Shown one piece after another: positions 1-7,486 of a stretch of 11,198 nucleotides of DNA (position 1 is the first letter of the stretch; each line of letters begins with the position of its first letter). The notes below the pieces were generated by a model that saw only the letters and a program-made list of their open reading frames with translations, was not told the origin of the DNA and did no database searches. Location: contig JAYVOC010000093.1 of the NCBI GenBank assembly GCA_043758125.1, positions 1 to 11,198 of the forward strand. Direction: 5' to 3'. The DNA is from JANXSD01 sp043758125. GTDB lineage: Bacteria > Bacteroidota > Bacteroidia > AKYH767-A > OLB10. The translations under genes and the position numbers were made by a program.

Positions 1-3000
1 TCTAAAATCGCATGTTTTTCATTAATAGTTTCATGAAGTTCATTTTTTACTTCATCTATAATTAAACCTAAGTTACATAACTCAAACTTTCGATCATTCG
101 TGCTTATTCTCGAGAAGGTAAGTAAATCGTCAATAAGAGTCTGCATCCGTGCTGCTGCGGATTGCATACGTTGAAAATAATCTTTACCAGTTTCCGATAA
201 TTTTTCTTTTTCTAAAATACGAGAAGAAAAGGTTTGAATTTTGCGCAATGGTTCTTGTAAATCGTGACTAGAAATAAAAGTAAATGATTCGAGTTCTTGA
301 TTTTTTTGCAAAAGCAATTCATTAGCGTCACTTAATTCTTTTGTTCTTTGCTTTATTTTTTCTTCCAGAATATTAGATAAATCTTTTTGATCTTGTAGAT
401 TCTTATTTTTTGAATTAACTTGTTCGGTAATATCAATAACTATATTTAAAGAACCAACCCTTTCTCCTAGTAAATTATATTCTGGTTGTGGATTAACAAT
501 TACATTTAATCGAGAACTGTCGAGTCGTTCAATAATAATTTCTTTATTCATTATTGCAATATCTTTCTTTAACGATATGGCCATCGGACTTTCCTCCATT
601 GGAATTTCTATACCTTCAGGAGTGTATATTTTGTAAGAGCCACACCATAATTCTAAGTTTAGCTCTGGCTTACGTCCCCATAATTTTGCAGCAGCATCAT
701 TGTAAAAAGTTATGCGTCCTTGTAAATCACAAGAATATACAGCAGCAGGTAAAGTCTTCACAAGATTTCTAAAATGATCATTGCTCTTATTTACAATATT
801 CTCTAATTTTTTTTCTTCAGTAATATCTTGAATAGCGAGTAAAATTAATTTGTTCGACAGCTCATCTGTTTTAATTTCTTGAGCATTCAAACGCATTACT
901 CTTTCTCCGATTGATTGAAAAGTATGAGAAACTTCGTAGTCTAATATTTTAGATTGCTCTGGAAGTATTTTTTCCAATAGAATTCTCAATGCTGGAATAT
1001 CCCATTGTTTATTTCCTATATCGTAAATTAATTTGTGCTCCGTTTCTTTTTCATTAACTTGAAACATTTTATAAAATGCTTGGTTTGCTGATTTTATTTG
1101 TAGCTGATTATTTAACACAATTAATGGAGTATGAACAGTAGCAACAATTGCTTCTGAGTAATCGCGTGACTCCGTTATCAGTTCGTTTAAACTAATAATT
1201 TCATTATTTACAACTGTCAACTCTTCATTCGTGCTTTGTAATTCTTCTTTATTCGTTTCTAGCTCTTCATTTAAACTTTGAAGTTCTTCACTACCACTTA
1301 AAAGTTCTTCATTTGCACGTTGTAGTTCTTCATTAGCTGCTTCTTGTTCCTCCGTAATACTACGCATATCTTCACGAGCTAGATCTAATTCTCTTTCTAA
1401 TTGTTGTATTCGCAAATCCTTTTCATCTTTATTGCTTTTAGAAGAATTAGATGTCTTATTAATCATCGACAAATGCTTATCTTTAGAGGAATAGCTATCG
1501 TGAAAGAGAATCAAATAATAAGGTTCAATGCTATTCGGTAGTGGTATTGCTTCAATCGAGATGTTGTGAAGTGAACCATCTACTTGAAGAGGAATATTTT
1601 CTTTTAAAACGGTTTTCTTTTCCTTCTTAACTTTATGTAAGATATTGCGCAATTCAAAAGATAAACCGTGTCTGGCCATTTGCAATAAATTATGGGTTGG
1701 TTTACCTGGAGATTGTTCTAAAAAATTGCCTGTTCCTCCACGAAAATGAACAATGTTCATTAACTCATTTACAACAACGCAAGCTGGGGTATATTTGCTG
1801 AGTAGAATCTCATCAGCAGACTTTTGAAAGTCGGTGCGAATATTTTCGATTTTGATAGTATTATTTTTGTAATTAATATTTTGTTCAACAGGTTGACTAG
1901 CTACTTGAATCAATCTGTTTGGCGTTTGTCTTCTAGAAAATAGCTTATCATTCTTAACTGCTAATGTAAAAAAATCTGGAACACCACTTGTTGTTTCTGA
2001 CTTTCCTAGCAATAAAAATCCTTTAGGATTTAACGAATAATGAAATGTTGTAAGTGCCTTTTTTTGCAAATAGGGCTCCATATAAATTAAAACATTTCTA
2101 CAACTTATTAAGTCAATTTTTCCAAATGGCGGGTCTTTTAAGAAATTGTGGTTTGCGAAAATGCACATATCTCTTACTTGCTTAATTAATTGAAAGCTTC
2201 CATTTATATTAATAAAAAATTCGCTTAATCGTTTCGGCGAAATTGATTCTACATCACTTTTTGAATAATTTCCGGTACGTGCTTTTGCAATGGCAGGATC
2301 ACTTAAATCTGTTGCAAAAATTTGTACTCGTTGATTGTCTCCTAAAAATTCTTTTAAACAGATTGCAATTGAATACGCTTCTTCTCCTGTACTACATCCA
2401 GCTACCCAAACACGAATGGGTTCTCCTGCAGTTTTATTTTTTATTATCAAAGGGAAAATTGATTCGCATAAATTCTCAAAGGTTTTTGCATCACGAAAAA
2501 AACTTGTTACTGGTATTAATAAATCTTGATATAACAAATCCAATTCCTCTGTATTTTCATTTAGAAGTGTCATATATTCTTTAGTAACTCTTTTATTTTT
2601 TAATACTATTCTACGCAAAATTCTTCTACGAATAGTAGTTTGTTTGTAATAGGTGAAATCAGTTCTTTTACGAATTTGAATTAATGATATTATCTGTTTG
2701 AATACCTCTTCATCTTGTAACAGAATCCGTTGATCTTCGCTATTATTTCCAAATATTTTTTTAATTATTTCAATTATTTTTTGAGGAATTTGTTCCAGCG
2801 GCAAAATAAAATCCACTACTCCTGCTACCACTGCACTGAGAGGCATATTTTCGAAAGCGGCCGTCGATTCCTCTTGTGCAAATGTAATACCGCCATTATC
2901 TTTTATTGCCTTTAATCCTTTTGTTCCATCAGTCGCCGTTCCCGATAACACTACACCTATTGCATACGTTTGATGAATCTCTGCTATTGATTCAAAAAAC

Positions 3001-3356
3001 AAATCAAGTGATAAATTGAGTTTGCTTGATCCTTTTTTCGAACGAGGTGTGAGTTTTAAAACACCATCACTTGCTACCAACATTTTATTACTTGGTATTA
3101 CATAAATATGGTTTGGCTCTACTCTAATATCATTCGAAATTTCCAATACTGGTATCGTAGTAACCTTTTGAAGTATTTCAGGCAACATACTTTCATGATT
3201 AGGATCCAAATGTTGTACTAGGACAAAGGCCATCCCAGAATCATTAGGAATAGCATGGAGTAATTTTTTAAAAGCATCAAGACCACCAGCAGAAGCTCCA
3301 ATTCCTACTACAGGAAAAAGATTCGTTGAATGGATTAATGGTGGTGTTTTTATCAT
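1..3356 (-). CDS. CheB-CheR-PAS-histidine kinase fusion, C-terminus beyond left edge
   Basis: A multidomain cytoplasmic sensor kinase; 1118 whole codons are visible and no stop is reached. Residues 12-195 are a CheB-type methylesterase with the expected catalytic Ser22 (GIGASAGG), His49 (VLVQHL) and Asp143 (GTATDG), but no N-terminal receiver. Residues 215-475 are a CheR-type methyltransferase with an Arg-rich N-terminal helix (TTIRRRILRR), the SAM-binding loop VAGCSTGEEAYS (318-329) and DLISCRNVLIYM (415-426). A PAS-like segment (about 512-620), an EEL-rich coiled coil (645-725), two further PAS domains (about 732-850 and 857-980), a second helix and a HisKA dimerisation domain follow, with phospho-acceptor His1031 in SSHDLQEPLRK. 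The HATPase should lie beyond base 1. The start ATG overlaps the stop of the upstream receiver gene by four bases, implying translational coupling. Such fusions are known in Bacteroidota; the signal and the protein methylated are unknown. No chemoreceptor or flagellar gene is nearby, so classical chemotaxis is not supported. Confidence 0.95.
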   Translation of the reverse strand, partial: MIKTPPLIHSTNLFPVVGIGASAGGLDAFKKLLHAIPNDSGMAFVLVQHLDPNHESMLPEILQKVTTIPVLEISNDIRVEPNHIYVIPSNKMLVASDGVLKLTPRSKKGSSKLNLSLDLFFESIAEIHQTYAIGVVLSGTATDGTKGLKAIKDNGGITFAQEESTAAFENMPLSAVVAGVVDFILPLEQIPQKIIEIIKKIFGNNSEDQRILLQDEEVFKQIISLIQIRKRTDFTYYKQTTIRRRILRRIVLKNKRVTKEYMTLLNENTEELDLLYQDLLIPVTSFFRDAKTFENLCESIFPLIIKNKTAGEPIRVWVAGCSTGEEAYSIAICLKEFLGDNQRVQIFATDLSDPAIAKARTGNYSKSDVESISPKRLSEFFININGSFQLIKQVRDMCIFANHNFLKDPPFGKIDLISCRNVLIYMEPYLQKKALTTFHYSLNPKGFLLLGKSETTSGVPDFFTLAVKNDKLFSRRQTPNRLIQVASQPVEQNINYKNNTIKIENIRTDFQKSADEILLSKYTPACVVVNELMNIVHFRGGTGNFLEQSPGKPTHNLLQMARHGLSFELRNILHKVKKEKKTVLKENIPLQVDGSLHNISIEAIPLPNSIEPYYLILFHDSYSSKDKHLSMINKTSNSSKSNKDEKDLRIQQLERELDLAREDMRSITEEQEAANEELQRANEELLSGSEELQSLNEELETNKEELQSTNEELTVVNNEIISLNELITESRDYSEAIVATVHTPLIVLNNQLQIKSANQAFYKMFQVNEKETEHKLIYDIGNKQWDIPALRILLEKILPEQSKILDYEVSHTFQSIGERVMRLNAQEIKTDELSNKLILLAIQDITEEKKLENIVNKSNDHFRNLVKTLPAAVYSCDLQGRITFYNDAAAKLWGRKPELNLELWCGSYKIYTPEGIEIPMEESPMAISLKKDIAIMNKEIIIERLDSSRLNVIVNPQPEYNLLGERVGSLNIVIDITEQVNSKNKNLQDQKDLSNILEEKIKQRTKELSDANELLLQKNQELESFTFISSHDLQEPLRKIQTFSSRILEKEKLSETGKDYFQRMQSAAARMQTLIDDLLTFSRISTNDRKFELCNLGLIIDEVKNELHETINEKHAIL

Positions 3357-3808
3357 GAGTTATTTGTTAATTTTTCTCTATGAACAAAATTTTCATTCAC
3401 AAGAAGTGAAATATTTCCTTTAAGGGTAAGTGAAACAACTTCTTGAATTACTTTCTTTAATTCAGAAAACGCAGCAGGTTTCCTAACATAATAATTAGCT
3501 CCATTCTTGTATAAAAGATTCACCATATTTTGCTCATAAGAAGTTGAAAAAATAATTACAGGAAGTTGATCATATTTTTTAAGTTGCTTTATTTCAATTA
3601 AACATTCAAACCCATTTTTACGTGGCATGTTTAAGTCAAGAAATAGTATGTAAGGTAAAATTGTTGCATTATTTAATTCATACAATAATTGCACACCATC
3701 ATAAACATTAAGTACCTCTGCGGATATAGATAAATCTTGAATTGCATCCTTAAAAAGCATGCAATCATCTTTATCGTTATCAGCAAATAATATATTAAGT
3801 ATTCGCAT
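3353..3808 (-). CDS. Single-domain response regulator (CheY/Rcp1-like receiver)
   Basis: A 151-residue protein that is almost entirely one receiver domain. The acidic pocket is at Asp10 and Asp12 (FADNDKDD), the phospho-acceptor is Asp58 (LFLDLNMPRKNG), the switch hydroxyl is Ser88 or Thr89 (VIIFSTS) and the conserved lysine is Lys110 (VRKP). The DLNMPRKNG loop is typical of Rcp1-like receivers that act with phytochrome-type or PAS kinases. About 25 extra residues at the C-terminus form no recognisable output domain, so it acts by protein contact or as a phosphate relay. Its stop codon overlaps the start of the CheB-CheR kinase (ATGA). That kinase's CheB part lacks the receiver that usually controls it, so this protein is the natural candidate to supply it in trans (inference). 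No clear Shine-Dalgarno sequence precedes the ATG. Confidence 0.95.
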   Translation of the reverse strand: MRILNILFADNDKDDCMLFKDAIQDLSISAEVLNVYDGVQLLYELNNATILPYILFLDLNMPRKNGFECLIEIKQLKKYDQLPVIIFSTSYEQNMVNLLYKNGANYYVRKPAAFSELKKVIQEVVSLTLKGNISLLVNENFVHREKLTNNS

Positions 3809-4187
3809 GTTCAGTTGCTTGTAAGCATTTTATGCAAAGAATTACTTTAGGTGAAATTAATATTTTGTATTTGATTAACAAACAGAACTTGATTTTTAAA
3901 TTTAAAAGAATCAATATAGCCTAAAAATTATGAATAACGAAATTTTTATTTTAGAAATTCAAATATTGTGAAAAGTTTCGATCGCTCAATTCGATAGGTA
4001 AAAGGTACACGAAGTGGCAAAAAAAGTGGTTATTTACAAATCTTTATTATTAATCTAAAATTGCTTACATAATCGGGAAAAAGCTTCCCCAGTTTCAATA
4101 ATTTATAAAAGAAGCATAAACAAGTTAAGTAATTACGTTTATTAATTGGTAACTCGAGAAGAATCTAAGGAAAAGTATAAGGTTAAA
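3809..4187. other. 379-base intergenic region, no gene seen
   Basis: AT-rich, no convincing reading frame on either strand and no tRNA-like fold. The only structure noticed is a short hairpin at 4075-4089 (GGGAA and TTCCC around AAAGC). It is not followed by a T-run in the minus direction, so I do not call it a terminator. The region probably holds the promoter of the receiver/CheB-CheR operon, but I found no clean match to the Bacteroidota -7/-33 elements. Confidence 0.5.
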
Positions 4188-4631
4188 CTAACTTAAGCCA
4201 TTCTCATTTATATACATTGGAATCTTCCTAGAATTACCCTTCAATAGCAAATTTTCGCGAATTGAATTAAATTCCTCTCTAAGCAATAGCATATTACAAC
4301 TACTAGAATTTACTAATTCTCGATTTGATGAAGTTGAATAATGAGTCAAGATGGTATTCAATTGCGGTGACTTTTCTGAAAAGCAGATATAGAAATGTTC
4401 ATCATAGTTCAATTGATTACACGCCGTTTGAACTGTAAGTTTAATTATTTTTGCTCGAATGCAATGAGGGTTAAGAGCAAAGAAATCATCTTTCAATAAC
4501 GATTTAAAAACACTAGTTAATATCGTCTCAATTGCTTTTTCATCATTGGTAATTTTTATGATAATGCCATACATCATAGAGCAATATTCATCATAAATAT
4601 TTTCTATATATTCTCTCTTAGTAAAAGGCAT
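4188..4631 (-). CDS. Small protein resembling sigma-70 (ECF) region 2 only
   Basis: A 147-residue protein. Residues 8-48 (for example IYDEYCSMMYGIIIKITND) have the pattern of ECF sigma factor regions 2.1-2.2 in Bacteroidota, where the usual form is roughly Y-x-x-Y-(S)-x-x-L-Y-G-I-x-x-x-I-x-x-(D/N)-E followed by an A-E-x-x-L-x-x-x-F-x-x-x-W helix; here that helix reads AIETILTSVFKSLLK. Residues 55-75 (CIRAKIIKLTVQTACNQL) fit the region 2.3-2.4 helix that normally ends in N-x-A-x-x-x-x-R. The C-terminal 70 residues are Ser/Asn-rich and show no region 4 helix-turn-helix. It is therefore either a decayed sigma factor or a stand-alone sigma-2-like protein with a binding or decoy role; I cannot decide. 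It follows the zinc-ribbon-like gene by 52 bases and is probably co-transcribed with it. The sigma resemblance is pattern recognition, not an alignment. Confidence 0.75.
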   Translation of the reverse strand: MPFTKREYIENIYDEYCSMMYGIIIKITNDEKAIETILTSVFKSLLKDDFFALNPHCIRAKIIKLTVQTACNQLNYDEHFYICFSEKSPQLNTILTHYSTSSNRELVNSSSCNMLLLREEFNSIRENLLLKGNSRKIPMYINENGLS

Positions 4632-4683
4632 TTAATTATATATTAGATGAAGTGAACAATCTATTAATGATATTGTTTTGAAA

Positions 4684-4992
4684 TTATTTAATGTTTGGTA
4701 ACTTTCTCAATGAACGCGAATCACTTTCAACGTCGTATGGTGATTTTTTTTCTTCGTATTTCCATTTTGAATATAAATATTCATTTCGATCGCAAATGGA
4801 ACAATTTCTTGAAGCATTAAATTCATAACGGTCACCATTTTCTTTTATCCAGTTAGAATAATCCTTATAGTGCCAGTTATGGCCAAAAACATTACATATC
4901 AATTCTGAGAATTTTTGTTTCAAATTAATTCGCGGTGGATTTTTCTTTGTTGATCCGTTATGGCTTAACATAGTTGCTAGTTTATCTGTCAT
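4684..4992 (-). CDS. Hypothetical protein with putative CHCC zinc site
   Basis: About 102 residues from the ATG at 4992; a TTG one codon earlier (4995) is also possible. The only good Shine-Dalgarno match in the window (AGGAG, 5006-5010 on the minus strand) lies 13 bases before the ATG and 10 before the TTG, so the TTG cannot be excluded. Numbering from the ATG, Cys33 and His38 (CNVFGHNWH) and Cys64 and Cys67 (NCSIC) could form one zinc site. The arrangement C-x-(L/V)-F-G-H-x-W followed by a CxxC knuckle recalls small zinc-ribbon proteins such as DUF1660-like prophage proteins, but the match is by eye. The basic N-terminus and the charged C-terminus look disordered. It probably heads a two-gene unit with the sigma-region-2-like gene downstream. 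Function unknown. Confidence 0.7.
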   Translation of the reverse strand: MTDKLATMLSHNGSTKKNPPRINLKQKFSELICNVFGHNWHYKDYSNWIKENGDRYEFNASRNCSICDRNEYLYSKWKYEEKKSPYDVESDSRSLRKLPNIK

Positions 4993-5005
4993 CAATGTTG
5001 AATTT

Positions 5006-5010
5006 CTCCT
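5006..5010 (-). promoter_or_regulatory. Shine-Dalgarno sequence of the zinc-ribbon-like gene
   Basis: Minus-strand AGGAG within ACAGGAGAAATT. It is notable because other genes here lack a recognisable ribosome binding site, as is common in Bacteroidota. Its spacing (10 bases to TTG at 4995, 13 to ATG at 4992) makes the exact start uncertain. Confidence 0.45.
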
Positions 5011-5137
5011 GTTTTTTGTATTTTTTTCTTAGAAAATCTATTGAGCTAAATAGCCTCCATCAATATAAACTTCCAGCAATAAATACTATTTTGTTGGCGA
5101 ACTTTTTCATAATTCTAACTAGTAGTAATTGATAATA

Positions 5138-5165
5138 AACGGAAGATGTTTTAACACCTTCCGTT
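5138..5165 (-). terminator. Probable terminator hairpin
   Basis: AACGGAAG (5138-5145) pairs perfectly with CTTCCGTT (5158-5165). The interior TGTT and AACA can extend the stem past one mismatch, leaving a tiny loop. The nearby tract is only moderately T-rich in either direction (TTTATTAT on minus, TTTTATT on plus), so it is a plausible rather than a certain intrinsic terminator. It sits about 140 bases after the stop of the 77-residue gene and would separate it from the next two genes. Confidence 0.55.
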
Positions 5166-5174
5166 ATGGAATTT

Positions 5175-5208
5175 TATTAATTTGTCTATTTTGATTATCA
5201 AATTAATA
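5175..5208. repeat. AT-rich 10-bp inverted repeat
   Basis: TATTAATTTG (5175-5184) and CAAATTAATA (5199-5208) are perfect reverse complements around a 14-base spacer. A transcript leaving the 77-residue gene would meet this before the GC-richer hairpin at 5138-5165. It may be part of a compound terminator or an operator; AT-rich sequence makes chance pairing more likely. Confidence 0.45.
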
Positions 5209-5302
5209 TATAAAAGAGTAAAAGTTTTAGAATAGTTAATTGAAAGATGTTGCCAATGAAATAATTTATTTTTCAGTTGAAAACGTAATATTTTCAGATG
5301 AA

Positions 5303-5536
5303 TTAGATTCTGTTAATTTTTTTTGATGTATCAAATTCTGTTACTGTTTCTTCAACGTTTATTTCAGGAATTTTAGTTTTAGAGAATTCATCAGATGATT
5401 TTTCTTTTAATTCTTCATCAGACTTATCTTTATTAGCAGTAGGATTATTTGGATCAGTTTCTTTTTTAGAATACTCCTCTTGTGTTGTTTTTGTTGGCAA
5501 CTCAATTTCGTTTTTGTGATTATTAGATTGTTCCAT
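5303..5536 (-). CDS. Small disordered, charged hypothetical protein
   Basis: A 77-residue protein made almost wholly of Glu, Lys, Asp, Ser, Thr and Asn (for example KDKSDEELKEKSSDEF), with no hydrophobic core, signal peptide or Cys; it should be intrinsically disordered. Nothing identifies its function; proteins of this kind in Bacteroidota are often stress- or stationary-phase associated, but that is a guess. The reading frame crosses an A8 tract shortly before its stop (plus-strand T8 at 5317-5324). If one A is removed, or the ribosome shifts, the frame reads on through LTESNSSENITFSTEK to a TAA at 5266-5268, with the same composition. The annotated end may therefore be wrong, or variable. 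The ATG at 5536 is the only sensible start; no Shine-Dalgarno sequence is evident. Confidence 0.6.
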   Translation of the reverse strand: MEQSNNHKNEIELPTKTTQEEYSKKETDPNNPTANKDKSDEELKEKSSDEFSKTKIPEINVEETVTEFDTSKKINRI

Positions 5537-5955
5537 CGTTCTATAATTTTACTAATACAATGGATCGAAAAAAAATATGCCAAGACATTTCACCGAAGGT
5601 TAAGTGTGAAATTGAGAAAAGCGAATGTTTTTATGGAATTGTAATCCCCACTTTGGGCGAAGGGTTTCTAAAAACATATTCATTGTTATTCTAAATTCCC
5701 ATTATATCTGATCTTTGTTTAATAGCTTGAAATCAACCGAAGCCCGAATCCCAATATATTTATGCTCATGAAGCAAATTCATTGTAATGAGCTAAAACCT
5801 GATGACGTTAATTTTTCATAGTATCGAATAAAACTCTCTCATACGTGGGTGTTTATTCCCCATATATTCTATAAAAACCTCTAAATTGCACTAAATTTAC
5901 CCCAATATTAATTTGTAGGGTTATTGCTTAAGTACTTTACTATATCTAAATTAAA
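5537..5955. other. 419-base divergent intergenic region, no gene seen
   Basis: This separates the minus-strand small gene from the plus-strand regulator and must hold promoters for both. No clear -7/-33 or sigma-54 (-24/-12) element was found. Modest inverted repeats are present: ATTTCAC (5587-5593) with GTGAAAT (5606-5612); and GCTCAT (5764-5769) with ATGAGC (5787-5792), which competes with the internal pair ATGAA (5768-5772) and TTCAT (5778-5782). These are short enough to be chance. Confidence 0.5.
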
Positions 5956-7374
5956 ATGAGCCAAAAAATTCTTATCATAGAAGATGACCATGACATTTGC
6001 CAACTTTTAAAGCGTTTTTTAACGAAACACGGATTTACTGTACTGTTAGCATATAATGGAAAGCAAGGTATTGCAACTGCATTGGATGAAAAACTAGATC
6101 TAATATTATGTGATTTTAGATTAGGCGATTTAGATGGATTTGAAGTACTAAAAAGAGTAAAGGATGTAAATCCTGATTTGCCATTCATTATGATCACAGG
6201 TTACTCTGATATTCGAATGGCAGTAAATGTTATGAAACTTGGAGCATTAGATTATGTAACCAAACCATTATTTCCTGACGAAATTTTACTCACTATTCAT
6301 AAAGCACTTAACAGTGATAATGTGGAGAGTAAGGAGAGTTCAACAAAGATTAAAAAAAGCAGTATCAAAGAGCAATATACTTTTGGAAATAGCGCACAGT
6401 CGAAATCACTCGTTAACCAAATTGAATTAGTAGCTCCTACAAATTATAGTGTAATAATATATGGTGAAAGTGGTGCTGGAAAAGAAGCGGTAGCGCAAAC
6501 AATTCACATGAAAAGCCCTCGAGCAAATCAACCATTTATTGCTATGGATTGTGGTGCGATTTCTAAGGAACTCGCAGGAAGTGAATTATTCGGACATGAA
6601 AAGGGTTCGTTCACTGGTGCATTAAATACTAAAATTGGGCATTTTGAATTAGCTAATGGCGGCACACTTTTTCTTGATGAAGTATCAAATCTCCCATACG
6701 AAGTACAATCATCATTACTACGTGTTGTGCAGGAGCGAAAAGTGAAACGAATTGGTGGTACAAAAGAAATTGGTTTAGATGTAAGAATTATAATTGCAAG
6801 TAATGAGAACTTAGCTGATGCGTATAAAAAAGGAAAATTTAGAGAAGATCTTTTTCATCGCTTTAATGAATTTAGTTTAGATGTACCACCTCTCCGTGAA
6901 AGAGAAGAAGATATTATGACATATGCGTATTTATTTCTAAAAAGTGCAAACCAAGAATTAAATAGAAACATTACAGAATTTGAGGACGAGGTTATAGAAA
7001 TCTTTAAAAAATATCCTTGGTATGGTAACCTTCGGGAATTAAAGAATGTAATTAAACGTTCGGCATTACTATCAGAAGGAAATAAAATTCAGGTAAAAGC
7101 ATTGCCTTTCGAAATAGCGAATTTCAGTAAACTGCAGTTTCCCGAAAGCAATAATGAGATAGTGACAGAATCTATAATTCATCCTGCAATTGCGCAAGCC
7201 CACGTTGAAAAGAAAGAGGAAAGCTTGAACCTAAAAGTAGCTGCATCAGAAGCAGAATACGAACTAATAATGAAGGTATTGAAGCAAGTAAATTTCAATA
7301 AAAGTAAGGCTGCAAAATTATTGTTTATCGATAGAAAAACATTATACAATAAAATGAAAAGCTATGATATTTAG
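5956..7374 (+). CDS. NtrC-family sigma-54-dependent response regulator
   Basis: A 472-residue transcription activator that uses ATP hydrolysis to open promoters bound by sigma-54 polymerase. Receiver domain 1-118: acidic pair Glu9-Asp10 and Asp11, phospho-acceptor Asp53 (LILCDFRLGDLDG), Thr81 and Lys103. AAA+ domain about 140-385: Walker A GESGAGKE (170-177), sigma-54-contacting loop GSFTGA (217-222, a tolerated variant of GAFTGA), Walker B GGTLFLDE (235-242), arginine-finger region REDLFHRFNEF (296-306) and sensor II NLRELKNVI (358-366). A linker of about 45 residues leads to a Fis-type helix-turn-helix (about 432-472, NKSKAAKLLFIDRKTLYNKM), which would read enhancer sites. All parts needed for activity are present. 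It is followed after 112 bases by a REC-PAS-kinase that is its likely partner, and rpoN lies at the right edge of the window. Target genes are not known. Confidence 0.97.
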   Translation: MSQKILIIEDDHDICQLLKRFLTKHGFTVLLAYNGKQGIATALDEKLDLILCDFRLGDLDGFEVLKRVKDVNPDLPFIMITGYSDIRMAVNVMKLGALDYVTKPLFPDEILLTIHKALNSDNVESKESSTKIKKSSIKEQYTFGNSAQSKSLVNQIELVAPTNYSVIIYGESGAGKEAVAQTIHMKSPRANQPFIAMDCGAISKELAGSELFGHEKGSFTGALNTKIGHFELANGGTLFLDEVSNLPYEVQSSLLRVVQERKVKRIGGTKEIGLDVRIIIASNENLADAYKKGKFREDLFHRFNEFSLDVPPLREREEDIMTYAYLFLKSANQELNRNITEFEDEVIEIFKKYPWYGNLRELKNVIKRSALLSEGNKIQVKALPFEIANFSKLQFPESNNEIVTESIIHPAIAQAHVEKKEESLNLKVAASEAEYELIMKVLKQVNFNKSKAAKLLFIDRKTLYNKMKSYDI

Positions 7375-7486
7375 TTTAATTAATTGATAAAATAAATTTA
7401 TTAGTAATTAAAGTAGATAGATTAAATCCTATAAAATTTCAAATTTACTTTATTTTAATAGCGCTTAAAAATAAATTTTAATAGCC

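Larger units (their letters stand above)
4996..5302. other. 307-base intergenic region with two adjacent hairpins
   Basis: No gene is seen. The stretch contains the two inverted repeats listed separately (5138-5165 and 5175-5208), which lie downstream of the 77-residue gene and upstream of the zinc-ribbon-like gene. The part nearest 4996 must include the leader of the latter. Bases 5266-5302 would become coding if the A8 tract of the upstream gene lost one base. Confidence 0.5.

Noticed and set aside
2243..2584. Open frame of 113 codons on the plus strand, with smaller ones nearby (554-772, 2335-2529, 2730-2915)
   Set aside because: They lie antisense inside the CheB-CheR kinase gene, whose minus-strand frame encodes clear catalytic motifs throughout; the plus-strand products look like no protein family.
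4075..4089. Short hairpin GGGAA/TTCCC as terminator for the sigma-2-like gene
   Set aside because: Only five base pairs, about 100 bases beyond the stop, and no T-run follows in the direction of transcription.
5880..5955. Possible Bacteroidota -7 element (TTAATTTG) before the NtrC-type gene
   Set aside because: It misses the invariant A of TAnnTTTG and no TTTG was found at the -33 spacing.
5946..6197. Minus-strand open frame of 83 codons
   Set aside because: Antisense to the receiver domain of the NtrC-type regulator; no independent signal.
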